Below, piece by piece: positions 1 through 8,589 of a DNA stretch of 13,777 nt. Position 1 is the first letter of the stretch. The number at the start of each line of letters is the position of its first letter. Below the pieces are notes generated by a model. That model saw nothing but the letters and a program-made list of their open reading frames with translations. It did not search any database and had not been told where the DNA came from. Both the position numbers and the translations under genes were made by a program. The stretch covers positions 62,878 to 76,654 of the forward strand of contig CAAAJI010000288.1 of NCBI GenBank assembly GCA_900642245.1, in the 5' to 3' direction. Origin of the DNA: Fragilaria radians. Lineage: Eukaryota > Bacillariophyta > Fragilariophyceae > Fragilariales > Fragilariaceae.

Positions 1-102
1 CCACTTTAGCCCTCCGCTGCCTTTTATAGCCCGTAGCCAGATATGTAGTTAACCACTCTTACTTTAAGGCAACTTAATCGTTATAAAAGATTTAAAAGCG
101 AT

Positions 103-1060
103 ATAATGCTGAAGCTTGAGAGCAATTCCAGTACCTAGAAGAAAAGGATGAATCATTTCTTCACTGGTTAATGGTTGTGTTTGACCACTGTTGAATCGTA
201 ATATCAAAGAAGGATTCCAGAAACAGAAGAATAGTTATTCTGGTGCCGCACCAAAGAGTGTCCTGCTTTTTCCACTTAATCCGTAGCCTGAAAGAATAGG
301 AAACGTGACAATAACTCAAACGTATTTTGCCAATACGCTTGGAGGTGTGAACACTGATGATGTTGGACAATACCAACATGCTTAACATAGAGTTGTGCTA
401 CGAAATCCATGTGAATAATTTTCTTGCTCATCAGGTGAAACGCATATTCCAAGATGTCTTCAAAGTGGCTTAGTCTAGCGTTATCGATTGTAGCGAAGCA
501 TTCGTGGTAGCCTGGACAATTGTTTTAAATCCTTGTTTGGAGTCGTCCAAGCCATACTATGAAATGATGGAATAGAACGCGATAGAGGTCAAGTATCCTG
601 GACATTTCTGCAGTCTTCAGGATTGAAATAAAGATCGGGAGTGATATAGATTGTCTACAGAAGGAATAGCAAACGCAATGCCGCGATTTGCAAAGACTTC
701 CTCTTTTTGATTCAAAAGAGATAAAATATACTCTGGTGGATATACTTGATAGGCTTGGACAAATATACCATGGCTTCACCAATACAAAAGTATACAGATC
801 AGATGTAAGGAAAGCATTCGATGCGCAGTAGAAGCCGCAGGAAAAATGACCCATTTTGTACTTGTACATATGCTGCACAATGAATATGTTTCGAAGTTTT
901 TGATCCACGGCTATGTTTACTTCTCGATGGACTGTCCAGTATACGTCATGCTTTGCAATTTGCTGAAGAAAACAAGTGTATATTCTTCCAAAGGTTGTTT
1001 TGAGTGGCTCTGTAGCTTTCAACACTTTTTGCACTCGCAAGCAGAGTAACTCAGAATATT
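103..1060 (+). pseudogene. Decayed coding stretch of unknown family, copy A
   Basis: No intact gene is visible, but several plus-strand pieces read like protein and are shared with copy B. One starts at 480 with V-I-D-C-S-E-A-F and ends with P-Y-Y-E-M near 566. Another, in a different frame at about 679-831, contains L-P-L-F-D-S-K-E-I and K-V-Y-R-S-D-V-R-K-A-F. A third starts at 846 with M-T-H-F-V. Stops and frame changes separate them. A piece near 330-360 reads F-A-N-T-L-G-G-V-N-T-D-D, which loosely recalls the GGV-D motif of PiggyBac-type transposases; that match alone is too weak for a name. The family is not recognised. Confidence 0.4.
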
Positions 1061-1158
1061 TCCTTTCGTTAGAAAAATTCTGGTCACCAGTTTTTTGTCG
1101 TTGGCAACACCATAAGCGCTAGCTCTGAAAATAGAAATAACTGTATGGTCAGCAGTTA

Positions 1159-1400
1159 TTAAGTTTTGAAAAAGTAAAACACTATTTGCTGGCTTCAAAA
1201 TAAGATTGATAAATTATTGTAGATAAAATGTACCCACTATGTATTCACCTTGGGGATCATTCACCCTTACTACAAGTAATGGGTGCTGTGATTTCTGTCA
1301 TAATGTATACACAATCAAATGTTTAGCAGATAAACTCAACCTGTTTTCCAAACGTTTTCCAAACATGATATATAATCAAGAGAGATGGTTGATCAAGTTA
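1159..1400 (+). repeat. Dispersed repeat, member within copy A
   Basis: This piece of copy A recurs in copy B (about 9267-9487) and a third time in the spacer (6121-6357). All three share the TTTGCTGGCT string, then AATGTACCCA, a CACCTTGGGG string and TACACAATCAAATGTT, with different small gaps. Some frames are open in one member but not in the others, so no common protein can be supported. It may be mobile-element sequence. Confidence 0.6.
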
Positions 1401-1587
1401 TGGAGTTCCAAAAAGTTACACCTATGAATTAGCCTTTTCCATGGATATCAACCAATATTTCAATGGACAACACAAAAGAAAGACATTTGCTATCTACTGT
1501 AGCAACTACTTGTAAAAACATGGCAAAGTTTTCTTGCGAAGCAAATACCCCGACGAAAACTTGCCGAATACAACACAAGAATTTGTC

Positions 1588-1605
1588 GGTGGGGAGGGAG
1601 GGGGG
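1588..1605 (+). other. G-rich tract upstream of SET copy A
   Basis: Runs of 2, 4, 3 and 6 guanines separated by single bases, so a two-tetrad quadruplex is possible on paper. A related G-rich tract (8 and 5 guanines) sits at the same relative place in copy B at 9669-9682. It lies about 150-200 bases before the SET coding region. A frame in copy A reads G-G-E-G-G-G through it, so it could instead be remnant coding sequence. Confidence 0.4.
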
Positions 1606-1795
1606 AACATAATTTTTCCAAGGTAAATTTCCGTGATTCAACTCTCGAAATCCATTATCAACCAACCTTAATAAAATTAGACGATGGCACAATTATGATT
1701 TTCTGATTCGTTTCCATTTGTGACTGCAGAATCAACATCAGGATTTGTAATGACGAAACCAACAAGAACAACAGCAACGACGAGACATTCCTTTT

Positions 1796-2683
1796 TTGTA
1801 CCATGGAAGTCCAAATCAACGACCATCTCAAATTGTCGGAGGAGGTAAAGGATTATTCCTTGCGGGACAACCATCCAAGAATGGTGTCCATCGAGGTGAG
1901 ATTCTATTGGAAATTCCAAAATCCAATATCCTTTCCGTCGATTGTACCTGGGAGGATGATCCAATTTTGTCAGATGCTTTTTGGTATTTAAGTCAAGAGG
2001 GTGGTGTCGCTGGACGCATGGCAGCCTTGGCAGGATATGTTGCACTTTTGCTTTTACTGTTTCAACAACCAAAATCTGATACAACAACAATTCCAATGAC
2101 ATTTCAGGATACACCCTATTTCCAATATTCCAATCTGTTGTCACAATTCCCCATGGATAGGAATGATTTAGATCATGTTCTGTGGTGGTCGGATGAGGAA
2201 GTGGGACGATTGTTACAAGAGTCCAATGTATACGAACAAGTCTTGAATATTCAAAAGGATACTCAATTTGCCATGGATATGGTATGGCAAGTTCTGAATA
2301 CCGAAAGGCAACATCATCATACCTCCTTGACATTGGCATCAACATCATCATCATCTTCCTCACTTCTAAACCTACTGCCATCCAATAAGGATGAATGGGA
2401 TGTTGCCATCCAAATGGCATATGTATCTTTATACTCACGTGGCTTTCAAGATGATGAATGGGATTGTATGAAATTGATACCATGGTTGGATATGATACAA
2501 CATACCAGTCATACCGATAGGATCAACGTGGAACACATCACAACACCTTCAGGGGATATTCAATTACTAGCTTGTTGTGACATATTTCCAGGAGAAGAGT
2601 AAATGTTCCAATATCATCCCACCTTGAAACCTTATGAATATTTTCCTATTTATGGATTTGTACCAGAACAACAATCCACTTGA
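1796..2683 (+). pseudogene. SET-domain protein (Rubisco LSMT/SETD type), copy A, broken
   Basis: The translation has the N-SET pattern G-G-G-K-G-L-F then G-E-I-L-L-E-I-P (residues about 15-41 counting from 1796). It ends with W-L-D-M-I-Q-H-T-S-H-T (about 230-240) and D-I-F-P-G-E-E (about 262-268), matching the Rubisco LSMT/SETD class of protein-lysine methyltransferases. A TAA at 2600-2602 sits where copy B has TTG. It removes M-F-Q-Y, the region of the catalytic tyrosine, and Y-G-F-V. The frame then continues to TGA at 2681-2683. The frame has no ATG near its start: 1796 is TTG, the ATG at 1803 is in another frame, and 95 bases present in copy B (11676-11770) are missing. The usual N-H motif is Q-H here. 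Substrate unknown. Confidence 0.8.
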
Positions 2684-2819
2684 TATTATTCTCATGGAGC
2701 ATACTTCCCTTCCTCGCAACAAAAATTAGGAATGTCCATCAAAGTTAAATTGTATATAGACTTTCCCTATTGTTTCAATATTTTGCTTTCGAAATATCTT
2801 TTCATTCGTTTCTACTAAG

Positions 2820-3058
2820 TGGTGGAAAGCAGTTGGTAACACTCACACAAAACCCAAAGACTGTACTGTAATTCAATGTAGATACTGCGCACATACAAGT
2901 AAATAACAATCCTATTATATCACCGCCATCACACTTGCTTTCCTTAGAACTCATTCCATATTGCCTTCTTTCTTTGATTTTTTCAGACTTATCCGCAACT
3001 TAAACCTTTGGTAGATGATATACTTTTCAAATACAATGTCCGCAACAAGTACAAATGA
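2820..3058 (+). other. Possible 3' exons with an 88-base GT-AG intron, copy A
   Basis: An intron is predicted at 2899-2986: donor GTAAAT, acceptor TTTTTTCAG after a pyrimidine-rich stretch. The exon before it reads L-V-T-L-T-Q-N-P-K-T, then after a TAA reads F-N-V-D-T-A-H-I-Q. The exon after it (2987-3058) stays in frame as T-Y-P-Q-L-K-P-L-V-D-D-I-L-F and ends at TGA 3056-3058. The same structure exists in copy B. It may be the 3' end of the ancestral SET gene or a separate small gene. The stop before the donor suggests it is no longer functional, or that the exon starts after it. Confidence 0.4.
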
Positions 3059-3424
3059 TTTGCACACTTGCTTACTTTTAAAAAAGACAAAAGGTTTTAT
3101 TTGCAGGTTTATAAGTTATTCAGAATTTTCACCCATTGTTTGTTCTTCCAATGAGGTAGATGCAGTGATAAATTATCCTGTTAAGGCTCATATAATTTCT
3201 CCCAAGTAATAATGTAATCAATGTTTTTGACAGGCTGGCATTACAGATTGCACCTTAAACGTAGAATTGTAATATGGGTTAGGGGTTGGCTTTGTATAGT
3301 AGTAAGGCAGTGATTTGAAATAGATACAAGTCTACAAGTTACACGAAAAGCCTTGGAAAGTTGCATCATGAATATCATGCTATCTACATTGATAGGAAAA
3401 ATATTTGATAACTTAACTCCATTG
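3059..3424. other. Non-coding tail of copy A
   Basis: This stretch matches 13045-13386 at about 90% by eye. Short frames exist, for example 3015-3209 on plus, but they are not kept open in copy B. I see no gene or RNA in it. It ends where copy A continues into 645 bases missing from copy B. Confidence 0.5.
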
Positions 3425-3540
3425 CAGCTATCAATTCCAGAAGGCAAATCAGAAGACTCACAAATGACAATAGTTTACCCCTGCTGCTTTCATTTTCTTC
3501 ACAATTAATGATAATTAAAATTCTTTCCTAGACATGATTA

Positions 3541-4000
3541 TTTAATCCCTTTAACTTGGTGATATCTCCTCAACGCCTGTTTCATGAGTAGCTGGTAATT
3601 CAAGTTTGACCCTAAATCAAATTGTTCTGCCAAATGTTGGGATACAATCATATTATCTATCACTTTGATACGTCCTTCTCTCATTAATGAATTCTGCAAT
3701 CCATGTCTAAGTTCGGCTACATCCAAGTGAGACTTCTTGATACCTATCGAAATAGTTATTGACAAAAAATATTGAATAAACAAATGATTCCTAAAAATCA
3801 TGAATTATTTGTGCCACTTAGACTGCCACAAAGATAGAAAACATTCAAGTAAAAATAAAAACTGACTTTATTACCAATATGCAACACTCATGATATAGAT
3901 GTCAATAGAATTTTCATTTTGGTTAAGTCTAGAGTGAAGTTCTTTAGGGATCTCGATCCAAAGTTATACAAAGTCAATCAAAGATTTGTTTGCGTAATTA
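3541..4000 (-). CDS. Possible spliced gene of unknown function, 3' part
   Basis: The minus strand has an open frame ending at TAA 3538-3540, with a protein-like composition: G-I-K-K-S-H-L-D-V-A-E-L-R-H-G-L and later L-L-M-K-Q-A-L-R-R-Y. Further upstream on the same strand, at about 3890-3970, another open stretch reads W-I-E-I-P-K-E-L-H-S-R-L and ends with M-S-V-A-Y-W. A donor GTAATA and an acceptor TTTTTAG (an intron of about 84 bases) would join the two in frame; a different acceptor at CGATAG is also possible, so the exon limits are uncertain. No family is recognised. The gene lies in the stretch present after copy A but missing after copy B. Confidence 0.35.
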
Positions 4001-4069
4001 TGTAAGAGGTAATGAAACAATTTATTGAAGTGGTTGCTTCCTAGGCAGTCATTCAAAGATCCTGTTCGA

Positions 4070-4159
4070 ATGTAGCTAAAGGCAGCTACACAAAAGCAAG
4101 ATTTATCGTTAGTGGTACAAAGAATAGGTCACACTAAAAACTGAAATGCCATGTAAAGT
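4070..4159. repeat. Highly conserved 90-base block with hairpin, copy A
   Basis: Matches 13387-13476 with only two differences in 90 bases by eye, while the preceding copy A/B sequence differs at about one base in ten. It begins with a perfect stem of seven pairs (TGTAGCT at 4071-4077 with AGCTACA at 4084-4090) around a six-base loop. One of the two differences lies in the loop. Homology stops abruptly on both sides. It could be a small mobile repeat, a structured RNA or a recently converted tract. Confidence 0.7.
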
Positions 4160-4406
4160 TGCTTAAACATTTTTTTATATCATGCTGTATGTGTTAAGAG
4201 GAAATTGACATTTGTCTTACGGAAATGTGCTATCTCTAAGAGAACAAATCCTTTATCTCTGCGAACTTCATAGAAACTCCAGTCCTGGACTTTACGCTCA
4301 CCGATATTGCCCAGAGGTCATTATTCATAAGATCGACTTCTGATCAAAACTGAAATAACCGTTTGGATAATAACTCTTTTCATTTTTAACAATTGATCTT
4401 TCTGAA
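4160..4406. other. Upstream region of the plus-strand HA gene
   Basis: AT-rich, with no coding potential. It should contain the promoter and 5' leader. The last 40 bases (TTTTCATTTTTAACAAT and on) weakly resemble those before the paralogue at 8132. I see no defined promoter motif. Confidence 0.3.
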
Positions 4407-5045
4407 ATGCCGACTTTAGAAACGTACTGTGCAAAAGAAAAGAGGGAAGATATAAGTTATGTGGACAGGCTAGAGATTTGTCGATCTGTCTACAGAAATT
4501 ACCTCTTCAAATTAGAAACGCAGCTCCGATCAAAGAAATCTCCTTCAGAGATATGGGAAAGTCACATGAAAGAATTGTATGCATTTAAGAAAATATACGG
4601 ACATTGTAGGGTTCCTCGTCAATACGAAGGGAATCCTAAATTGGGTAGATGGGTGATGAATGTACGCTCTCATTATCAGTTTATCCAGAAAGGTAGAAGA
4701 AGCTCTTTAATTACACCAGATAGACTTAGGCAACTTCAAGATGTTGATTTTGATTTTGCGCCAAAAACTAAATTATATACTAAATATTACATTGATCGCT
4801 GGGTTCACCATCTTGATGAACTACGTCGGTTCCAGCAAAATCACGGTCATTGTCGAGTGCCACAGAGATATTCAACCAATAAAAAGCTTGGAGGTTGGGT
4901 ACTTTATGTTCGACATCAGTATCGAAAGCATGTGAATGGCCAAGCAAGTACAATGACGATGCAGCGAATTAAGCAACTAGCAGATCTTGGTTTTGATTTT
5001 GAACCTCGAAAAGGGCGACCTGGACGATTGAAAGATTTGGAGTGA
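4407..5045 (+). CDS. Two-repeat helicase-associated (HA) domain protein, 212 aa
   Basis: An intact single-exon frame starting at ATG with a purine three bases before it. It has a conserved N-terminal part (L-E-I-C-R-S-V-Y-R-N-Y at 22-32) and then two HA repeats. Repeat 1 (about 50-118) has W50, G-H-C-R-V-P at 65-70, K-L-G-R-W at 78-82 and F-D-F at 115-117. Repeat 2 (about 132-199) has W132, G-H-C-R-V-P at 147-152, K-L-G-G-W at 160-164 and F-D-F at 196-198. The basic tail R-K-G-R-P (201-205) resembles an AT-hook core. HA repeats (Pfam helicase-associated) are small helical, probably nucleic-acid-binding modules, common in diatoms. No helicase domain is present. Nuclear DNA or RNA binding is inference. 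Its paralogue is at 7476-8132. Confidence 0.9.
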   Translation: MPTLETYCAKEKREDISYVDRLEICRSVYRNYLFKLETQLRSKKSPSEIWESHMKELYAFKKIYGHCRVPRQYEGNPKLGRWVMNVRSHYQFIQKGRRSSLITPDRLRQLQDVDFDFAPKTKLYTKYYIDRWVHHLDELRRFQQNHGHCRVPQRYSTNKKLGGWVLYVRHQYRKHVNGQASTMTMQRIKQLADLGFDFEPRKGRPGRLKDLE

Positions 5046-6027
5046 AAAATTCAAGACCTCAGATGATCGACAACGAGCTTACGAGTCCTCTTATTCGCTA
5101 ACGACTAAACAACTATTCCTTACTAAATATTCGTCCTTTGTGTAGAACCTCTGGAAAATATGGAAAATTGACTATGAACACATAAAATCTTCATGAATTT
5201 CTCTTTTAATTTAGGAGAAGGGACAACAGTGACCGTTCAAACATGTTATTAGGCAAAATTTGGGAGAATTCTTAGTTGAACAGGGGACCCATACTTACCA
5301 GGTAATAAGCTGGGTGGCTACTCGAAAATTGAAGTTGAATAAGTAGATGGGGAAATTTGAAAAAAGGATAGCCAAATCCACCTCTGCAGTTGCTTTTGTT
5401 TCAGTGAGTTTCATACGCTTGATCCACTCACCATGTTATGATGAAGAGGCCAAAGAGCAAATACTTTTGGTATTGCATTGATCCGCAAGTGAAAGGATGC
5501 TTTCAACAAACACAGCAAAAGTTTCGAATAACATTCAAATTTTTGTAGATCCAAAGAACTAGGATCAAACCAATACATGAGTTATTAAGTAAGTGGAGGG
5601 TGAAGATAATTGTTAAAGCTTCTCTGTTGCAATGATGGGGGCGAAAATACGACGCTTCAATCTTAAATGCAGAGTTTGATTGGAAGTTCACTATGAAGTT
5701 TGATTTTTCTGGGCGGGCAGCTCAACAGAGGAACTGTATGGCGGATTTTGCTCTATCAAACTTACAACAGAGGATGAGCCACACTTAGCATAGCAAATGT
5801 ATGGAGGCAACTGATTTGAAGAGAAGCTTTTATAGCTGCAATACTGTGCAATAGTCTGACGCTCATAAATGTTCATGGTATTATCAAGAAGCTGGAAAGA
5901 AAAAATTCTTCTAATATAAATTTATGCAATAAAATATTATTTTGTGTAAATTGTGAGCCTAAAATTTAATTTATTAATTTCTATCTTTGCGATAAAAGGA
6001 GCGCTATAACCACCGTTGCGAACGCTT
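5046..6027. other. Spacer with no supported gene
   Basis: Both strands carry many stops. A plus-strand frame between about 5320 and 5870 has short protein-like pieces (for example near 5390-5480, and F-F-W-A-G-S-S-T-E-E-L-Y-G-G near 5701-5745) split by stops. This could be a very old coding relic, but the pieces match no family I know. The end (5880-6000) is very AT-rich. Confidence 0.3.
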
Positions 6028-6117
6028 TTCTGAACCATTAAGATGTGCCAAAGATATTCTAACGTATATCTAACTTCTCTAACATACCAAAGATTTAACA
6101 ATCAATGATCTTGTTTA
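6028..6117 (+). repeat. Inverted repeat arm 1 (partner at 13687-13777)
   Basis: The reverse complement of the last 91 bases of the window matches this stretch with about four substitutions and one single-base gap. The partner runs into the window edge, so the true arm may be longer. In this arm, sequence of the dispersed repeat C follows immediately. Confidence 0.8.
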
Positions 6118-6120
6118 TTT

Positions 6121-6357
6121 TGTTAAGGTTTCAAAAAGCAACATACTGTTTGCTGGCTCTAATGAAAAGAAAACGAATTGTTTTAGATGCAATGTACCCA
6201 AACTGTATCCACCTTGGGGACTATTCACTCTTACTGCAAGTCAAGGGGAGCTGTTAGTTCTGTAACAATGTTTACACAATCAAATGTTTTAGCGGATAAA
6301 CTAAACTTATTTACCAACCATGACAAATAATCAATAGATATGGTTGGTCAAGACACG
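6121..6357 (+). repeat. Dispersed repeat, third copy (C), in the spacer
   Basis: Matches 1159-1400 and 9267-9487, including CACCTTGGGG, the TACACAATCAAATGTT-like string and a final TGGTCAAGACACG that resembles copy B more than copy A. It stands alone here, without the SET gene that follows the other two. On its left it abuts the 6028-6117 inverted-repeat arm. On its right it runs into the copia gag relic with about six shared bases (GACACG) at the join. Confidence 0.65.
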
Positions 6358-6865
6358 TGACCAGCCTTTTTGCAATAATTACAACAAACCTCATTTTTCT
6401 TATCTTCACATTACCTTGACTTACATTACACTGCTTTATGACCAACTTTGCCATATTTCCAACATTTTCCTTTAAACTGCGAAGTGAAAGCGCATTTTCT
6501 TCTCCTGAATCATCATTTTGTTTTGTAGAAAGCCTTTCAAATCGTAAATTCAATTTTTCCTTAGGATCTTCTATAGATAACGGATTATACTTAACACGAT
6601 CAGCTCCTCTAGTAAGAACATATGTAGATCATAATCACCCACCAAACTATTCAACACTTGAAGAATAAACTGATAACCAATCATGCTTGATTCCAAAATT
6701 TCCAACTTGATTTGTAGACCTTCATAATTATTGATCCATATTTCCGGATCTTCAATCTTGCCAAGCCTACTTTCTCTGAACATCCTTTCCATCTTCAACA
6801 ATGAAGAAGCAGATACGGGATAATACATCTTCTTCAAATTCTCCCAAGGTTTAATTTAATTGTTG
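6352..6865 (-). pseudogene. Ty1/copia retrotransposon gag fragment with zinc knuckles, decayed
   Basis: On the minus strand, from 6852 down, the translation starts P-W-E-N-L-K-K and contains E-R-M-F-R-E-S-R-L, then I-E-D-P-E-I-W-I, then V-L-N-S-L-V-G-D-Y. After a frame change near 6590 it continues N-P-L-S-I-E-D-P-K-E and L-N-L-R-F-E-R-L. These are hallmarks of copia-type gag. A further frame carries a damaged zinc knuckle, C-W-K-Y-G-K-V-G-H-K-A-V-stop-C (6424-6467), in which the second cysteine is tyrosine. A second knuckle start, C-C-N-Y-C-K-K-A-G-H-V, is at about 6352-6390. The piece ends there: no protease, integrase, reverse transcriptase or LTR is visible. It is a fragment of a dead element. 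Confidence 0.85.
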
Positions 6866-7475
6866 CCTTAATTCTTGATTCAATTCTATTCTTCATCATC
6901 TGATTTGAATTCCATCTGATATTGCTTGATTTCTTGGTCTATAATGAAAGTGTTGGCAGAAGTGTGAAACTTAATGAAAAGTCTTCGAATGTTTTTGTTG
7001 GCTGGAGATCATTTAGCGAAGTGTCAATATTGTTTCCAAATACAAAAGTCTTCTTTACATAGTTGCTGTAATTCTTGGTTACCCTCTCATAATCTGATGC
7101 CTAAGTGGCAGGAAGCCAAATAGATGTAACAATAAATGATATTTTGCTTGAAGTCTGACTTTCTTTTCTGAGCAATCTGAAACTGAAATCCTCTGCTTCC
7201 TGATGACTTGTTGCATATCAAACGAAGTAAGTTGGTATTCCCTAGAATAGTCTACCTCATTAGAAATAATTATTTCTCTATTTGCTTATCTCTAGTCACA
7301 TAGCAGAACAGAATGCCGAGTGTATGCTCCACAATTATCGCTACAAAGGCCACACTTGAGGGTGTAATTACATGACATCAAAGTAGCTAAATCGTAAGAT
7401 TAAGATTGAATTGTGGTCTCCTTTTCATGTCATACCTGCTCATCTGAATTTTGCATTCAGCCTGAATAGGCATGC
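6866..7475. other. Spacer between gag relic and minus-strand HA gene
   Basis: The minus strand has two overlapping partly open frames. One, at about 7079-7257, reads D-Y-S-R-E-Y-Q-L-T-S-F-D. The other, at about 6950-7200, includes S-D-Y-E-R-V-T-K-N-Y. A short cysteine-rich stretch at about 7290-7370 reads C-N-Y-T-L-K-C-G-L-C-S-D-N-C and could be a zinc-binding remnant. Some of this may be 5' gag or leader sequence of the same copia element, but I cannot show it. No gene is called. Confidence 0.3.
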
Positions 7476-8132
7476 CTAACCAGAAGTTATACACTCCTTG
7501 TCATTCAAAACCCTAGGTCGTCCTTTTCGAGGCTCAAAGTCAAAACCAAGTTCTGCTAGTTGCTCAATTCGCTGCGTAGTTATTGTACTTCCTTGACCAT
7601 TTACAAACTTACGATATTGATGACGAACGTAGAGTACCCAACCTCCAAGCTTTCTCTTGGCAGTAAATCTCTGCGGAACTCGGCAGTGACCGCGTTTCGC
7701 CTTGAATCGACGTAGTTCCTCAAGATGATGAACCCATCGGTCACTGTAATACTTTGTATATGACTTCGTTTTTGGTGCAAAATCAAAATCAAAATCTTGA
7801 AGTTGTTTAAGCCTATCAGGTGTAATCAAGGAGCTTTTCCTGCCTTTCTGGATGAACTGATAATGGGATCTTACATTCATCACCCATCTGCCCAATTTCG
7901 GATTCCCATCGTAATTACGAGGAACCCTACAGTGACCGTATATGCTTTTGAAAAAATAGAGATCTTTCATGTGATCTCTCCATATCTCTGAAGGAGTTTT
8001 GTGTGAATGGAATTGCGGCTTACCTAATTTGAGTGTGTAATTTCTGTAAACAGATCGACAAATCTCTAGTTTCTCCACATCACTGACATAATCCCCATTT
8101 ACTGCTTCACAGCCGATTTTCAAGGTTGACAT
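7476..8132 (-). CDS. Two-repeat helicase-associated (HA) domain protein, 218 aa, inverted paralogue
   Basis: An intact frame on the minus strand with the same plan as 4407-5045. The L-E-I-C-R-S-V-Y-R-N-Y segment is identical at 22-32. HA repeat 1 is at about 51-119 and repeat 2 at about 133-200, with all G-H-C-R-V-P and K-L-G-x-W motifs kept, and the R-K-G-R-P tail follows. Protein identity is roughly 80% from the first W on, while many codon third positions differ, which points to purifying selection on both genes. The first 20 residues and residues 33-46 diverge. The stop of the first gene (TGA) is a cysteine codon here, so this protein runs six residues further. It is divergent from copy B, which begins about 360 bases upstream of its start codon. 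Confidence 0.9.
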   Translation of the reverse strand: MSTLKIGCEAVNGDYVSDVEKLEICRSVYRNYTLKLGKPQFHSHKTPSEIWRDHMKDLYFFKSIYGHCRVPRNYDGNPKLGRWVMNVRSHYQFIQKGRKSSLITPDRLKQLQDFDFDFAPKTKSYTKYYSDRWVHHLEELRRFKAKRGHCRVPQRFTAKRKLGGWVLYVRHQYRKFVNGQGSTITTQRIEQLAELGFDFEPRKGRPRVLNDKECITSG

Positions 8133-8493
8133 TGATCCGCGATTCTAAAGTTGATTAAAATGATAAGATTAACGAAGAATGGCTATGAATTAGCTGGAAC
8201 ATTTTTATGTTTTTTCTCTACAGAGTTTTACTGAAATGACCTCAAGGGTATTTTTTGATAATCTAGCGAAGTTCAAGGGACATAACAAATTTATTAGCAC
8301 GATTTGTGGTATGGTTCGTCTCAAAATTCATTTTCCACTTTCATTGGTTTCGATGAAAAGGCATACGTACATATTTTCTTTAGCAAAGTTATATCAAATT
8401 CCTCCTCTTTAATTGCAAATGCTAACAAGAATGTAGAAATAAACAGGATCGGCAATTCAGGATTAGGTAGTGCTGGTATTACGCCTTAGGCCT
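8133..8493. other. Intergenic region between the minus-strand HA gene and copy B
   Basis: Should carry the promoter and leader of the HA gene at 7476-8132. A 61-codon plus-strand frame at 8304-8489 has no recognisable features and probably arose by chance. Copy B starts at the TTTAGCCCTCCGCTGCCT string near 8494. Confidence 0.3.
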
Positions 8494-8589
8494 TTTTTAG
8501 CCCTCCGCTGCCTAAAAAATAAAAAAGCCTCCATTAGTTAACCACTCTTACGTAAAACCACTCTAATAGCTATAAAAGCATGAAAAGCG

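Larger units (their letters stand above)
1..3424 (+). repeat. Direct segmental duplication, copy A
   Basis: This segment aligns collinearly with 8494-13386 (copy B). Shared landmarks in the same order are the string AGCCCTCCGCTGCCT, the CCTGGACAA region, a G-rich tract, the SET gene and the 3' intron. By eye, identity is lower upstream of the SET gene, about 94% in a sampled part of the SET region and about 90% in 3241-3420. Copy A has extra blocks at about 178-477 and 567-848 that B lacks. B has an extra block near 9042-9212 and the hAT insertion. The left limit of A may lie outside the window. Confidence 0.9.

Noticed and set aside
525..1040. 171-codon open frame on the minus strand
   Set aside because: It is antisense to protein-like plus-strand pieces shared with copy B, and copy B does not keep it open: a 282-base piece is gone and stops appear. 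Its composition shows no domain.
1588..1605. Strong three-tetrad G-quadruplex
   Set aside because: Only three runs of three or more guanines exist in copy A and two in copy B. At best a two-tetrad form is possible.
1677..2483. 268-codon open frame on the minus strand opposite SET copy A
   Set aside because: It is a shadow of the SET gene: it lies antisense to the domain, and the histidine- and leucine-rich sequence matches no family. The similar frames at 11657-11866 and 12056-12469 arise for the same reason.
4071..4090. Hairpin as the 3' end of a Helitron
   Set aside because: No CTRR end follows the hairpin in either orientation, and no TC start or A-T insertion site could be identified.
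6121..6357. Repeat C as an LTR of the neighbouring copia relic
   Set aside because: It lies at the 3' side of gag, where pol would be expected, and its other copies (A and B) are not next to copia sequence.
8304..8489. 61-codon plus-strand frame before copy B
   Set aside because: Short, no domain, no paralogue upstream of the other HA gene, and a length expected by chance in such AT-rich DNA.
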